Shown here in pieces: positions 26,767-35,409 of a DNA stretch of 64,000 bases. The notes below the pieces were generated by a model that saw nothing but the letters and a program-made list of their open reading frames with translations, had not been told where the DNA came from and did not search any database. The stretch is taken from NCBI GenBank assembly GCA_029251375.1, contig JAQXDL010000010.1:62001-126000 (forward strand), read 5' to 3'. A program made the position numbers and the translations under genes. Origin of the DNA: Pseudomonadales bacterium (lineage in GTDB: Bacteria > Pseudomonadota > Gammaproteobacteria > Pseudomonadales > Azotimanducaceae). Each line of letters opens with the position of its first letter. Position 1 is the first letter of the stretch.

Positions 26767-29700
26767 TTATATTTTTCTCATAAGCAACCACGGTTTAATA
26801 CCACCGCCACAAATCCATGCAGGACAATCAGAGCCGTCGAGCGGATTAAGCCCTTCCAGCACTTCATCACCATCGTTCACAGAGTCACCGTCGGTGTCGT
26901 TGGCCAGCGGCTGTGTGCCATAGGTGTTAACTTCACTACCATCGCTCAGGCCGTCACCGTCACTGTCTGCGACCAGCGGGTCTGTCTTGTAGGTATCTAC
27001 CTCCGCACCATCGCTCAGGCCGTCACCATCGCTGTCTGGGTTGTTCTTGTCAGTGCCCAAGGATTCTTCAATCTTGTTGGTCAACCCGTCACCGTCACTG
27101 TCTGCACGTTCCGCAGCGATCTTGTACAAGTAGACCTTAGAGCTACCACTGCAGTACCAACTAGGGCAATCTGTGCCGTCCAGAGGGTCAAGCCCATTAG
27201 CTATCTCCTCCCCGTCATTCATGGAGTCACCATCGCTATCCGCCAGCAAAGGGTTAGTGCCATGGACGTTGATCTCGGCATCGTCTGTTAATCCATCACC
27301 ATCGTCATCAGTATCCGCCTGGTTACCAATGCCGTCAGCATCAGTATCTAAAGCCTCTGTCGAATCAAGCGGGAATGCGTCGTCAGCATCCAAGACTCCA
27401 TCGCTATCGCTATCCGCCAGCAAGGGGTTAGTGCCGTGGACGTTGATCTCGGCACCGTCTGCTAATCCATCACCATCGCTATCCGCCAGCAAGGGGTTGG
27501 TGCCGTGGACGTTGATCTCGGCATCGTCTGTTAATCCATCACCATCGTCATCAGTATCCGCCTGGTTACCAATGCCGTCAGCATCAGTATCTAAAGTCTC
27601 TGTCGAATCAAACGGGAACGCGTCGTCATCATCCAAGACTCCATCGCCGTCACAATCGGCAACAGGAGTCACGCCAACGATACTTTCTCCAGGCCACCCA
27701 GCCTTGCCGGTACAATAAGCAACCCTAGTCAATGGATTTCCTGTAAAAACTGGGTAGTCGAAATACCCCCGATCACCGAGAAACAACGCGCTTATTAATT
27801 GGTTGCTGTCGAAAGCGCGGTGGCCAATGCTGATCACGCCAGCTGGGATAGTGACGAACCTTAGTTGGTTGTATGCGAAAGCGCTGTCGCCAATGCTGAT
27901 CACGCTATCTGGGATAGTGACGCTGGTTAATTGGTTCTCTGCGAAGGCGCCGTCGCCAATGCTGGTCACGCTAGATCCGTTAATTGTTGCAGGAATAACC
28001 AAATCAGCTAGGCAGTTAGCACATCCCGTAATACTGACCTCATCACCGCTAACGCTGAAATTCCATACACTATCGTTGTCATTAACCAAATCAACGGCCA
28101 TGCCTAGAGAAACACAGGCCGCGTCACAGACATCCGGTCGACCGTCACCGTCAACATCAGCCAGACCACCCAGGGATATCAGTGGATAGGCGTCATCGAT
28201 ATCCAATACACCATCGTTGTCATCATCTGGGTCGTCTGCGTTAAAAATGCCATCGCCATCAGTATCTAGATATACAGTAACGGTCCTAGTTACCTGCGAT
28301 TGATTTCCGTCCGTATCGCTAACTTTATAGACTATGAGATATTCACCAACCAATGTTGTATTTACATCGCCTACTGTGGTGATAGCCGAAGTAAGATCAC
28401 CATCCCCATCATCTGTTGCCGTAGCACCGGGATCTGTATAAGTTGCACCAACCGCGATCATTAACGAGCTGGCCCCTGTAAGCGATATTACGGGCGGGTC
28501 CTCTCCAATGAAGGCTGCCACCTGAAATCTCACCGAGTCGAGAGATAAACTCGCATTCGCACCTAAAGTAACACTAGCCTCACTGATGCCACACGCTATA
28601 GCATTTCTGCAGTTAAGATTGGGATTGGAAAATAGATCGACCTCGATAGAATCAGGAAATGCTGACCAATAAGCCATAGTGGACACAAATTGATTATCTA
28701 CCCCATGACCCACAGACCAGTTGAAAGTACCGCTACTGCCTTGCCGACGCGAGTGTCCCAACCCCATCAGGTGCCCTATTTCATGAACAAGGGTGCGATC
28801 CCTACAGTCAATATCGACCACACCAACGGCGTGAGCCACTTTATCGGTTAACCTAGAAATATACCCATGTCTTCTTTGACCGTTAATCCATGCCACGCCG
28901 CAGCTATCGCCGGCATCATGGTTATCGAGAAAAATAACAAAGTCTGCCTTGGCTGACGCTCTGTCATCATCAAGGGTCGTGAAGGGTGATGAGCGGTCTG
29001 TCATTCCGGCAAGTATACTATCGTTCAGCGTTGACTCATTGAGGCTTACTTCAACCATACCGGCAACTTCTATCGACATATTAGCCTGACTGTTTTGCAG
29101 CATTTGATTTGCATGGTTCGTTATATGAGCAATTCTTCCTTGAGGAACTCCACCATAATTAGCTGCCACACCCTGCGAGTATAAATATAGCACACGCACC
29201 ACACTATCGGCAGGGAAGTCGCTCGCGTTGTTAGTATCTGTCCCGAAACGCTGTTCATTTTGGTCACTAACACCATCCAGGTCTGTGTCGGTTAGAATAT
29301 CGAAACCTTGTAGAGTAAAGTTATGCTCAGTGGACACGGCCCCGTTCTCGACCAGAATAGTTTTCCAAGCCAAAGCTGTATTGCTGTTTGGGTATTCGGT
29401 CAGCACCAGATGTAGATAGTCGTATCCCGCTGGCGGCGAGAATGCAAAAACCTCTTCGACAATCTGGTTATTCAGCGTCGAACCAGGCGACAAGGTTGCA
29501 CCGAGATTTATATCTATCATCCGATAAAACGATCCAATGATACTTGGACCACTGGTCGCCCATACTTGCGCATGAAGCGTCCCAGTTGGGTATAGCCTGG
29601 AAATGTTCGATATGCTCGGTATATTTACGAACACCGTATTGCCATCACGGGTTGCCGTAGGGTCTGTTGGGAAAAAAATACTGCCCATCCTTTGGCTATT

Positions 29701-30129
29701 AATCCCACCAGCACCGCCTGCCTCTTGCTGAATTGCAACTGGCGCAGCCATGTGCACAGTATCCACCAACACATCGTCTTCGTATAGCTGAAGAGCCAGT
29801 TCGTAAACCCCTGTTGGCGGAGTAACCAGACCCAGCCAATGCGTTGTATTACCGTACTCGTTATTAGCGAGAAGCGGCGAAAAATCTTTTCGCGCGATCA
29901 AACCGTAAGTTGATGACTCCGTAACTGCGTCATAGGCAGCTACCCGCAAAGTAAGGTCCCCAGAGGTGCCGGATGTCGCTATCGATCTTATTCCAACATC
30001 GATACTGAGGGCAGATTGACTCATCGTCGCAATATTGCAGGGGCAAACCAATTCAACATTTGCAGCATGAACATTGGCCTGCACGAAGAAGCTGGCCAAG
30101 CAGTAGAGCACTATTCGACGAATCAACAT
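26767..30129 (-). CDS. Secreted zinc metalloprotease with DUF5011-like, leucine-rich and thrombospondin type 3 repeats
   Basis: A 1,120-residue protein when started at the ATG at 30129, which gives a good signal peptide (LIRRIVLYCLASFFVQANVHA) and lies one base after the upstream stop. Domain order: two beta-sandwich regions (to about 270), a metzincin-type protease domain with HEIGHLMGLGH at about 449-459 and a Met-turn STMAY near 483-487, a DUF5011-type Ig-like domain (about 545-620), calcium-loop DxDxDG repeats, a BspA-like leucine-rich segment (about 715-780), then many thrombospondin type 3 repeats to the end. It should cleave proteins outside the cell and need zinc and calcium. No sorting signal of a known type is seen at the C-terminus. 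Confidence 0.82.
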   Translation of the reverse strand: MLIRRIVLYCLASFFVQANVHAANVELVCPCNIATMSQSALSIDVGIRSIATSGTSGDLTLRVAAYDAVTESSTYGLIARKDFSPLLANNEYGNTTHWLGLVTPPTGVYELALQLYEDDVLVDTVHMAAPVAIQQEAGGAGGINSQRMGSIFFPTDPTATRDGNTVFVNIPSISNISRLYPTGTLHAQVWATSGPSIIGSFYRMIDINLGATLSPGSTLNNQIVEEVFAFSPPAGYDYLHLVLTEYPNSNTALAWKTILVENGAVSTEHNFTLQGFDILTDTDLDGVSDQNEQRFGTDTNNASDFPADSVVRVLYLYSQGVAANYGGVPQGRIAHITNHANQMLQNSQANMSIEVAGMVEVSLNESTLNDSILAGMTDRSSPFTTLDDDRASAKADFVIFLDNHDAGDSCGVAWINGQRRHGYISRLTDKVAHAVGVVDIDCRDRTLVHEIGHLMGLGHSRRQGSSGTFNWSVGHGVDNQFVSTMAYWSAFPDSIEVDLFSNPNLNCRNAIACGISEASVTLGANASLSLDSVRFQVAAFIGEDPPVISLTGASSLMIAVGATYTDPGATATDDGDGDLTSAITTVGDVNTTLVGEYLIVYKVSDTDGNQSQVTRTVTVYLDTDGDGIFNADDPDDDNDGVLDIDDAYPLISLGGLADVDGDGRPDVCDAACVSLGMAVDLVNDNDSVWNFSVSGDEVSITGCANCLADLVIPATINGSSVTSIGDGAFAENQLTSVTIPDSVISIGDSAFAYNQLRFVTIPAGVISIGHRAFDSNQLISALFLGDRGYFDYPVFTGNPLTRVAYCTGKAGWPGESIVGVTPVADCDGDGVLDDDDAFPFDSTETLDTDADGIGNQADTDDDGDGLTDDAEINVHGTNPLLADSDGDGLADGAEINVHGTNPLLADSDSDGVLDADDAFPLDSTEALDTDADGIGNQADTDDDGDGLTDDAEINVHGTNPLLADSDGDSMNDGEEIANGLDPLDGTDCPSWYCSGSSKVYLYKIAAERADSDGDGLTNKIEESLGTDKNNPDSDGDGLSDGAEVDTYKTDPLVADSDGDGLSDGSEVNTYGTQPLANDTDGDSVNDGDEVLEGLNPLDGSDCPAWICGGGIKPWLLMRKI
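27230..27660. repeat. DNA tandem duplication inside the thrombospondin type 3 region
   Basis: A unit of about 70 bases (beginning near GCTATCCGCCAGCAA on the plus strand) occurs three times, near 27234, 27412 and 27478. A unit of about 107 bases (beginning near GTCATCAGTATCCGCC) occurs twice, near 27304 and 27550. The copies differ at only a few bases, so duplication is recent. They encode near-identical DSDGDGLxDxAEINVHGTN blocks. Confidence 0.85.
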
Positions 30130-30130
30130 A

Positions 30131-30859
30131 TCAAAGCGCCGCTTTGTCGTTAGCACTTGAATTGGCTGGCGCTAAGGGCCGCGTTAGCTCCTTGGGTAAT
30201 TGCTGCTCGAAAGGCACTAACTCACGTCGTTCATGAACCTTAAAATCGTCAGGTGCGCCCTGTAGGGCCTTCGCCATGGCGTTGGATGGATAGACCCAAG
30301 CAAAATCAGCATTCCCTGTAGCCTCGAACAGACCCGCTGGCGTGCTCATAGATACATAATACTGACCATCACCTACGGTAATGGTGAAAGGAAAAATTCC
30401 CGCCTCTTCAAGCAATTCACCTTGATAGGAAGTACTCGAAGTGTTGGTGATGGCCTTAGTGATGACGCCAAGATAGGATTGGGGACCTTGGGGCAGCTTG
30501 ATTTCAATTTGCGCGTTTTCACGAAGGAGCCCCTTACTCTGTAGACTAACTAGCTTGCCAAACTGTGACATTGGACCTCGCTCCGGATGAGATTGTGCAA
30601 AACCAGTTACTTCCTCACTCCAAATCACGACGGGTTTTTCAGCTTGATTGTACTGAGGGCTTTCCGCAACGACTGCCTTAGACACCCCGGCACCATCGCG
30701 ACTGACAATCTTTTCAGCAACATCCACTGGCATCCTCGTCAGCTGACTTGTCGCAAAATATCGCCCATAGACGAAATAAAGCATGGAAAACGCGACAAGC
30801 AGGGTCGCAAGACCGATAGAGAGGGCCCAAATTTTTCTTGAGTTCGGATGCAACATCAT
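30131..30859 (-). CDS. Membrane-anchored protein resembling a detached metalloprotease propeptide
   Basis: A 242-residue protein with one N-terminal membrane helix (about residues 10-33) and the rest outside the membrane. Residues 110-200 read as a beta-rich domain: SYLGVITKAI, then GIFPFTITVGDGQYYVSMSTPAGLFEATG-like strands and WVYPS. This resembles the N-terminal propeptide of bacterial reprolysin-like metalloproteases, where a TVG ... GxIxTPxGxY pattern is usual. Here it is a separate gene, directly upstream of a protease that lacks such a domain. The stop (TGA) and the protease ATG are one base apart, so translation is coupled. The propeptide reading is inference; the membrane anchor and coupling are visible. 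Confidence 0.6.
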   Translation of the reverse strand: MMLHPNSRKIWALSIGLATLLVAFSMLYFVYGRYFATSQLTRMPVDVAEKIVSRDGAGVSKAVVAESPQYNQAEKPVVIWSEEVTGFAQSHPERGPMSQFGKLVSLQSKGLLRENAQIEIKLPQGPQSYLGVITKAITNTSSTSYQGELLEEAGIFPFTITVGDGQYYVSMSTPAGLFEATGNADFAWVYPSNAMAKALQGAPDDFKVHERRELVPFEQQLPKELTRPLAPANSSANDKAAL

Positions 30860-31093
30860 ATTACTAAACCACTAGGACACCGTTCTGACACGGGTTAGGA
30901 TACTTCCTGAGCGTCTTATCTCTAAGGAACCGAATCGTCTCGCTTGACCCAATATTAAGTCAAGTTGCGAAATGTAACTTTTTGTTAACTACGTCAGAGT
31001 TACTGGCAGCAACTGGTTGAGCGAACCGAACAAAACGGCGGTATCTGGAAAGCCCTTGCCGCTAGGAACCTCCTCTTTGCGACGTCTCGGTTT

Positions 31094-31495
31094 TTGCTTG
31101 GAAGGTTAGAGCAGACGACGAGGAGAGTATATTTAAACCGCATTTACCTCAGATTTCTAAAGTATCTGGACAAAGAAAAGCTTCCTGAATTCATGATCTT
31201 GACCAAAGACTACGCTGCGAGATTTCAAAGTACTCCTAATAAGCAAGCGCGTCAAAATAATGCGGATTTAGGCCGAAGAATCGACAAAGCTTACAAAAAT
31301 AATGACAAAAAATATCGTGCAGCACTTGCAAAGCTGCTCAATAGCGCACCCAGTTGCGCATTGGCAGCACTCGATTGCGCCCATCACTTCAAGCGATGGC
31401 TAGACGACATTAATTTGATGCATCGCCATGTTATCGCCATTACTAATATTCTGGACCAACGCTACGCTTGCCGGGATGTTTTGGCCCGAGGGTGA
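31094..31495 (+). CDS. Doubtful open frame, possible gene fragment
   Basis: A 133-codon frame from TTG, with the same frame open without any start codon from 30989. The product is basic (LGRLEQTTRRVYLNRIYL, KYLDKEKLPEFMILTKDYAARFQ) with a plausible helical pattern. It has no ribosome-binding site, no ATG and no recognised family. Its 3' end overlaps the relic on the other strand at 31400. It may be the C-terminal part of a gene that lost its 5' end, or it may be chance. Confidence 0.25.
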   Translation: MLGRLEQTTRRVYLNRIYLRFLKYLDKEKLPEFMILTKDYAARFQSTPNKQARQNNADLGRRIDKAYKNNDKKYRAALAKLLNSAPSCALAALDCAHHFKRWLDDINLMHRHVIAITNILDQRYACRDVLARG

Positions 31496-31657
31496 TGCCA
31501 TGAATTGTTTCATCGACCCTACCACTGCTGCTGGATTGGTTGCCGTGATTAGATAAGCCATTCCATAGGCCTTTTCAGGCGCCAGGTAGTCATCGGACAA
31601 CGCCGAAAAAGATGCTACCGCAAACGCCGCAACTCACAGCTCTTGTTTCATCATCAT
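31400..31657 (-). pseudogene. Relic of the same small family as the gene at 25031, with nonsense codon in the signal peptide
   Basis: From ATG at 31657 the frame reads MMMKQEL, a TGA at 31634-31636, then VAAFAVASFSALSDD, the rest of a signal peptide. It continues AYGMAYLITATNPAAVV and IPASVALVQNISNGDNMAMHQINVV and stops at 31400, about half the expected length. The match in pattern to the gene at 25031 (LISASDPDTF, IGAGENPATHWI) supports a shared family. One nonsense mutation and a lost 3' half make this a pseudogene. Confidence 0.6.
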
Positions 31658-32065
31658 TTAAAACCTTTTATCGTTTTATGTTGGGCGCGGCTCGTTTTGA
31701 GCGCGCGTGCGAGTTTCCGTACTATGAATACTTGATGCAGTGAAGGTTCCAGATTGGTTTGCACCGCCTGATCTACAATCTAGGATCTACGGTTTACGTT
31801 CTACCGAAAATAAACTCCTTCAGGCTCCTCATATAAGTTTGCGGGTGCCATAGTTATCAGAAACAAGTTGCCAAGCACCGACCAACTTGGAATCAACTTA
31901 TTTCTAACTATTGTTCAGATAAGAATTGCCAACAAGCCAGGTATCATAGGGGTTATGAGTTAGCCATATTTTTGAGGGCGCTTATTCAAATCTGTGACAC
32001 ATAAAGATACACTTAATCATTAACGCCTAAATTTAAAGTGACCACTTCCAATCAAGGTAAGCGTA
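31658..32065. other. Gene-free stretch before an enoyl-CoA hydratase gene
   Basis: No gene was recognised in 408 bases. An imperfect GC-rich hairpin (GCGCGGCTC / GAGCGCGC around 31685-31706) is visible but has no T-run. The promoter for the gene at 32066 should lie in the A/T-rich last 150 bases; no clear -35/-10 pair was picked out. Confidence 0.4.
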
Positions 32066-32881
32066 ATGAGCGATCTCATCAGCATAGAAATTAACGACGG
32101 CATAGCAGACGTTCGACTCAATAGGCCTGAGAAATACAATGCCCTTAGCCCGGAAATGTTTTCCGCTATTGTGGCGGCCGGCGAGTCGCTTACCAACAAC
32201 GATGATTTGCGTGTCGTTGTGCTATCAGGAAACGGACCGGGTTTCTGTGCTGGTCTTGATATGGGTTCATTTCAGGGCATGCAAAACACAGATCAAAAAA
32301 GTTCAGACAGTAGTCTGCAGGACTTTTCTGAGGGACCCGCAAATCGAGCGCAAAAACCCGCCTACGCTTGGAAGCGTCTGCCCGTTCCCGTGATTGCTGC
32401 ATTGCATGGTGTTGCATACGGTGGTGGGTTACAAGTTGCCCTCGGCGCAGATATTCGAATTGCAGACCCGGACGCAAAGCTGTCTGTTATGGAGATTAAA
32501 TGGGGACTTATCCCGGACATGAGTATTACGCAGACGCTGCGAGATTTGATGCCCATCGATGTTGCGAAAGAACTCACATTCAGCGGTAGAATTCTCAGCG
32601 GCACTGAAGCGCAAAGTCTGGGCCTGGTGACCCGAACGGCAAAGCATCCGCTAGATGCTGCTATGGCTCTCGCAAAGGAGATTGCCGGCAAATCGCCCGA
32701 CGCAATTCGGTTTGCTAAAAAACTATTCGAGGAAAGCTGGCACGCCGATGAAGCGACCGGCTTAGCTTTGGAATCATCTTTACAAACAACCTTAATCGGT
32801 TCTGACAATCAACTCGAAGCAATCAAGGCTAACTTCGAAAAGCGCGGCCCTGACTTTGGCCCCGCCAAGTTTAAGGTCTAA
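32066..32881 (+). CDS. Crotonase/enoyl-CoA hydratase family protein
   Basis: A 271-residue crotonase-fold protein. The oxyanion-hole elements SGNGPGFCAGLDMGS (about residues 54-68) and HGVAYGGGLQVALGADIRIA (about 113-132) are present. The active-site segment reads SVMEIKWGLIPDMSITQTLRD, with a Glu in the usual first position and Asp-Met-Ser where true hydratases have a Gly-Gly motif. That pattern is frequent in crotonases of unassigned function. AAGGTAAG serves as ribosome-binding site. It has a convergent neighbour, the AhpD-like gene. Confidence 0.87.
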   Translation: MSDLISIEINDGIADVRLNRPEKYNALSPEMFSAIVAAGESLTNNDDLRVVVLSGNGPGFCAGLDMGSFQGMQNTDQKSSDSSLQDFSEGPANRAQKPAYAWKRLPVPVIAALHGVAYGGGLQVALGADIRIADPDAKLSVMEIKWGLIPDMSITQTLRDLMPIDVAKELTFSGRILSGTEAQSLGLVTRTAKHPLDAAMALAKEIAGKSPDAIRFAKKLFEESWHADEATGLALESSLQTTLIGSDNQLEAIKANFEKRGPDFGPAKFKV

Positions 32882-32926
32882 TCACTTCTTTAAAGGTTGA
32901 TAGCTTTAGCGCATGCAGTGGGCGAA

Positions 32927-33496
32927 TCATCGCCCCATTGCATAGAACTCATCGTTGGGTCGCATCGAGGTAAAGTTAGCCATTCGATTACTCATACCAA
33001 AAAAAGCGGTAACTGCCGCAATATCCCAGACATCCTCCGTTGAAAAACCCGCGCCCGTCAACAGATCGAAATCCTCATCCGTAATTGCGCCTGCGCTGTT
33101 CGAAATCTTGAGTGCAAACGCCAACATCAATTTTTGTCGAGGCGTGACATCTGCTTTTCTATAATTAGTGGCTATCTGATCAGATATGAGCGCATCCTTT
33201 GCCCTAATTCGCAAAATTGCGCCGTGCGCTATCACACAATATTGGCAATCATTGTCACTAGAAGTCGCCACGACAATCATTTCTCTTTCAGCTTTTGTTA
33301 AACCGCTGTCCTTTTCCATCAATGCATCATGATAGGCAAGAAACGCCCTAAGCTCTGCGGGCCGGTGGGCCAACGTTAAAAATACGTTAGGAATAAAACC
33401 GGTTTTTTCCTGCACAGCCATGATCATGTCTTTAAGGTCTTCAGGCAGATCCAGCAGTTCCGGGATCGGGTAGCGACTTAGGGGCTTACTATTCAT
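32927..33496 (-). CDS. AhpD-like peroxidase-related protein (carboxymuconolactone decarboxylase family)
   Basis: A 189-residue all-helical protein. The redox motif CQYCVIAHG at residues 84-92 has Cys84, Cys87 and His91 in the AhpD arrangement, which gives alkylhydroperoxidase-like activity. The flanking RPAELRAFLAYHDALM and the C-terminal AVTAFFGMSNRMAN match the uncharacterised peroxidase-related subgroup. It is probably a cytoplasmic thiol peroxidase; its reducing partner is not nearby. ATG at 33496 with a GGAA site. Confidence 0.85.
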   Translation of the reverse strand: MNSKPLSRYPIPELLDLPEDLKDMIMAVQEKTGFIPNVFLTLAHRPAELRAFLAYHDALMEKDSGLTKAEREMIVVATSSDNDCQYCVIAHGAILRIRAKDALISDQIATNYRKADVTPRQKLMLAFALKISNSAGAITDEDFDLLTGAGFSTEDVWDIAAVTAFFGMSNRMANFTSMRPNDEFYAMGR

Positions 33497-33722
33497 TTTC
33501 GATTTCCATTTAAGTTTTCCGTATATTAGACCAAGGGTCGATGCATAAGAACCCGACGCATCAGAGGATCGTAAATGCCACCGCAGGCATTTTCGTAGAA
33601 ATGATCCTCGAGACTTTTGTTCAAGCTGTTGTACAAACTATCGCGGCAAAACGTTGCACCACATGTTGCGCAATGAGTTAAACAGGCAATTAAACAGGCG
33701 ATTAAAAAAGTGAACGCTTACA

Positions 33723-34205
33723 TTGAATGAGTTTCAAGTTAGAGGCTATAGAGATTCAGATACGAGTCGCTGTAAGGAAATTCACGATTTGGCTCGCCCG
33801 ATAGAGCTAGAGGGCTCTTGCGATCCTCGCGCCTTTATTCCGCTTGCTGAGGATGCAAAAGATTTGGCTGAATTTCAGCGCGCAAAAAAGTATGTTGCTG
33901 AAGAGAACAAGACAATACTCGGCTTTATTGGTGTCGATGAAGGGGATATTGGCTGGCTTTATGTCGACCCAAAAAATGCGAGGATGGGCGTTGGCCGAGC
34001 ATTGCTTCGGCACGCTATGTTGCAAATCAATCAAGATGCAGCTGATTCACTGGCGAGCGTTCGCGACGTATCGGTTTACGTACTTGACGGCAACACACCA
34101 GCATTGACGCTGTACCGCAACGAAGGGTTTGAGTCTGCGGATAGGTTTAAAAGCAAGAACAATGGCTACCCATGCACTGTGCTCAAGCTGAGTAACTCAT
34201 TTTAA
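33723..34205 (+). CDS. GNAT family N-acetyltransferase
   Basis: A 160-residue acetyl-CoA-dependent acetyltransferase. The GNAT core is seen in LGFIGVDEGDIGWLYVDPKNARMGVGRALLRHAML, which ends in the pyrophosphate-binding loop (RMGVGRALL), and in the late NTPALTLYRNEGFE. The acceptor cannot be predicted. The start is TTG at 33723, with no in-frame ATG near it. A hydrolase gene follows 59 bases on. Confidence 0.85.
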   Translation: MNEFQVRGYRDSDTSRCKEIHDLARPIELEGSCDPRAFIPLAEDAKDLAEFQRAKKYVAEENKTILGFIGVDEGDIGWLYVDPKNARMGVGRALLRHAMLQINQDAADSLASVRDVSVYVLDGNTPALTLYRNEGFESADRFKSKNNGYPCTVLKLSNSF

Positions 34206-34264
34206 GAGAGCATCACAGGCAGTAAAACAGCAAGAACGATATACACGATCACAAATTAAAAAAA

Positions 34265-35239
34265 ATGAGTCTGAAAATGCAAGATATTCAATTCAAGCAA
34301 ATATCAACTAACGATATTTCAATGCGGATTGCGGAAGCAGGGTCGGGCCCATTGGTACTACTGATTCATGGCTGGCCTGAATCTTGGTATTCCTGGCGTC
34401 ACCAGATTAAAGCGATCGCTGCGCAGGGTTATCGTGTCGTAGCACCGGATATGCGCGGTTATGGTGACACTGATGCACCTGCTGAGGCGACTGAATACCG
34501 CATAGACAAAATTACCGCAGACGTCGTCGGCATTATGGATGCGCTAGGTGAGTCGACAGCCACACTGGTTGGTCACGATTGGGGCTCGATGGTCGTTTGG
34601 AACGCAGCATTACTGCACCCTGAGCGCTTCAATGGCGTCATAGGTATGAGTGTTCCCTACGGTGGACGCATGAAAACCGCGCCTTTATCAACATGGCAAC
34701 AAGCCATGGGCGACAAATTCTTCTATATCTTGTATCACAACGAACCCGGCGGTGTTGCTGAAAAAGAATACGACAGTAATCCTTCAGGGTTACTGTCGAT
34801 GTTGTATGCATCTCCTGATTCACCCCGAGAAGAAGCAACTATCACAGATCCAAAACGATCAGCCGGCGGTTGGATTGGGCGCATTGGCGCACCCATCGAA
34901 TTGCCAGCGTGGTTGACGCAGGAAGAACTCGACTACTATGTTGGAGAATTTACTCGCGCAGGCTTTCGAGGAGGCATTAACTACTATCGAAACTTCGATG
35001 CAAATTGGCATTTCATGAAAGACAAAGATCCCGTTATTCAAATACCTTCCGCCTTCATATCGGGTGCAGCGGACATGGTCATCGCTGGCGCTGACGTCTC
35101 AGCATTGACGGCAATGATGTCACCGGCCATGGCCGACCTACGCGAGGTAACACTGATTCCAGAGATTGGTCACTGGGTCCAACAGGAAGCACCTCAACAA
35201 ACCAACGATGCTATTTTGCGTTTCATCAAATCACTGTAA
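34265..35239 (+). CDS. Alpha/beta hydrolase, epoxide-hydrolase-like
   Basis: A 324-residue hydrolase. The HGWPESWYSWRHQ segment (residues 35-47) is the oxyanion HGxP motif of epoxide hydrolases and GHDWGS at 103-108 provides the nucleophile Asp105. The C-terminal GHWVQQEAP supplies the catalytic His, and the cap domain has Tyr residues (NYYRNFDANW) that could open an epoxide ring. It should add water to an epoxide or, less likely, dehalogenate. It may form an operon with the MFS carrier after a 170-base gap. Confidence 0.87.
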   Translation: MSLKMQDIQFKQISTNDISMRIAEAGSGPLVLLIHGWPESWYSWRHQIKAIAAQGYRVVAPDMRGYGDTDAPAEATEYRIDKITADVVGIMDALGESTATLVGHDWGSMVVWNAALLHPERFNGVIGMSVPYGGRMKTAPLSTWQQAMGDKFFYILYHNEPGGVAEKEYDSNPSGLLSMLYASPDSPREEATITDPKRSAGGWIGRIGAPIELPAWLTQEELDYYVGEFTRAGFRGGINYYRNFDANWHFMKDKDPVIQIPSAFISGAADMVIAGADVSALTAMMSPAMADLREVTLIPEIGHWVQQEAPQQTNDAILRFIKSL

Positions 35240-35409
35240 AAGCGGCTTGCGCCGAAACTAACGGCTAACCATCCCAGCTAGGCAACTTAAGACAACAATC
35301 AGGGGTGGACATTCCTACTCGTCTATAAGCGGCACAAAAAGCCACAACGTTGACTTTCTTTCAACAGTCGATAGTCTCAAGACTTCACTTTGATAGTTAG
35401 GTCATTGAT

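Noticed and set aside
27173-27718. 181-codon plus-strand frame rich in Ser and Pro
   Set aside because: It is the reverse of the repetitive Asp/Gly codons in the metalloprotease and follows from their base composition.
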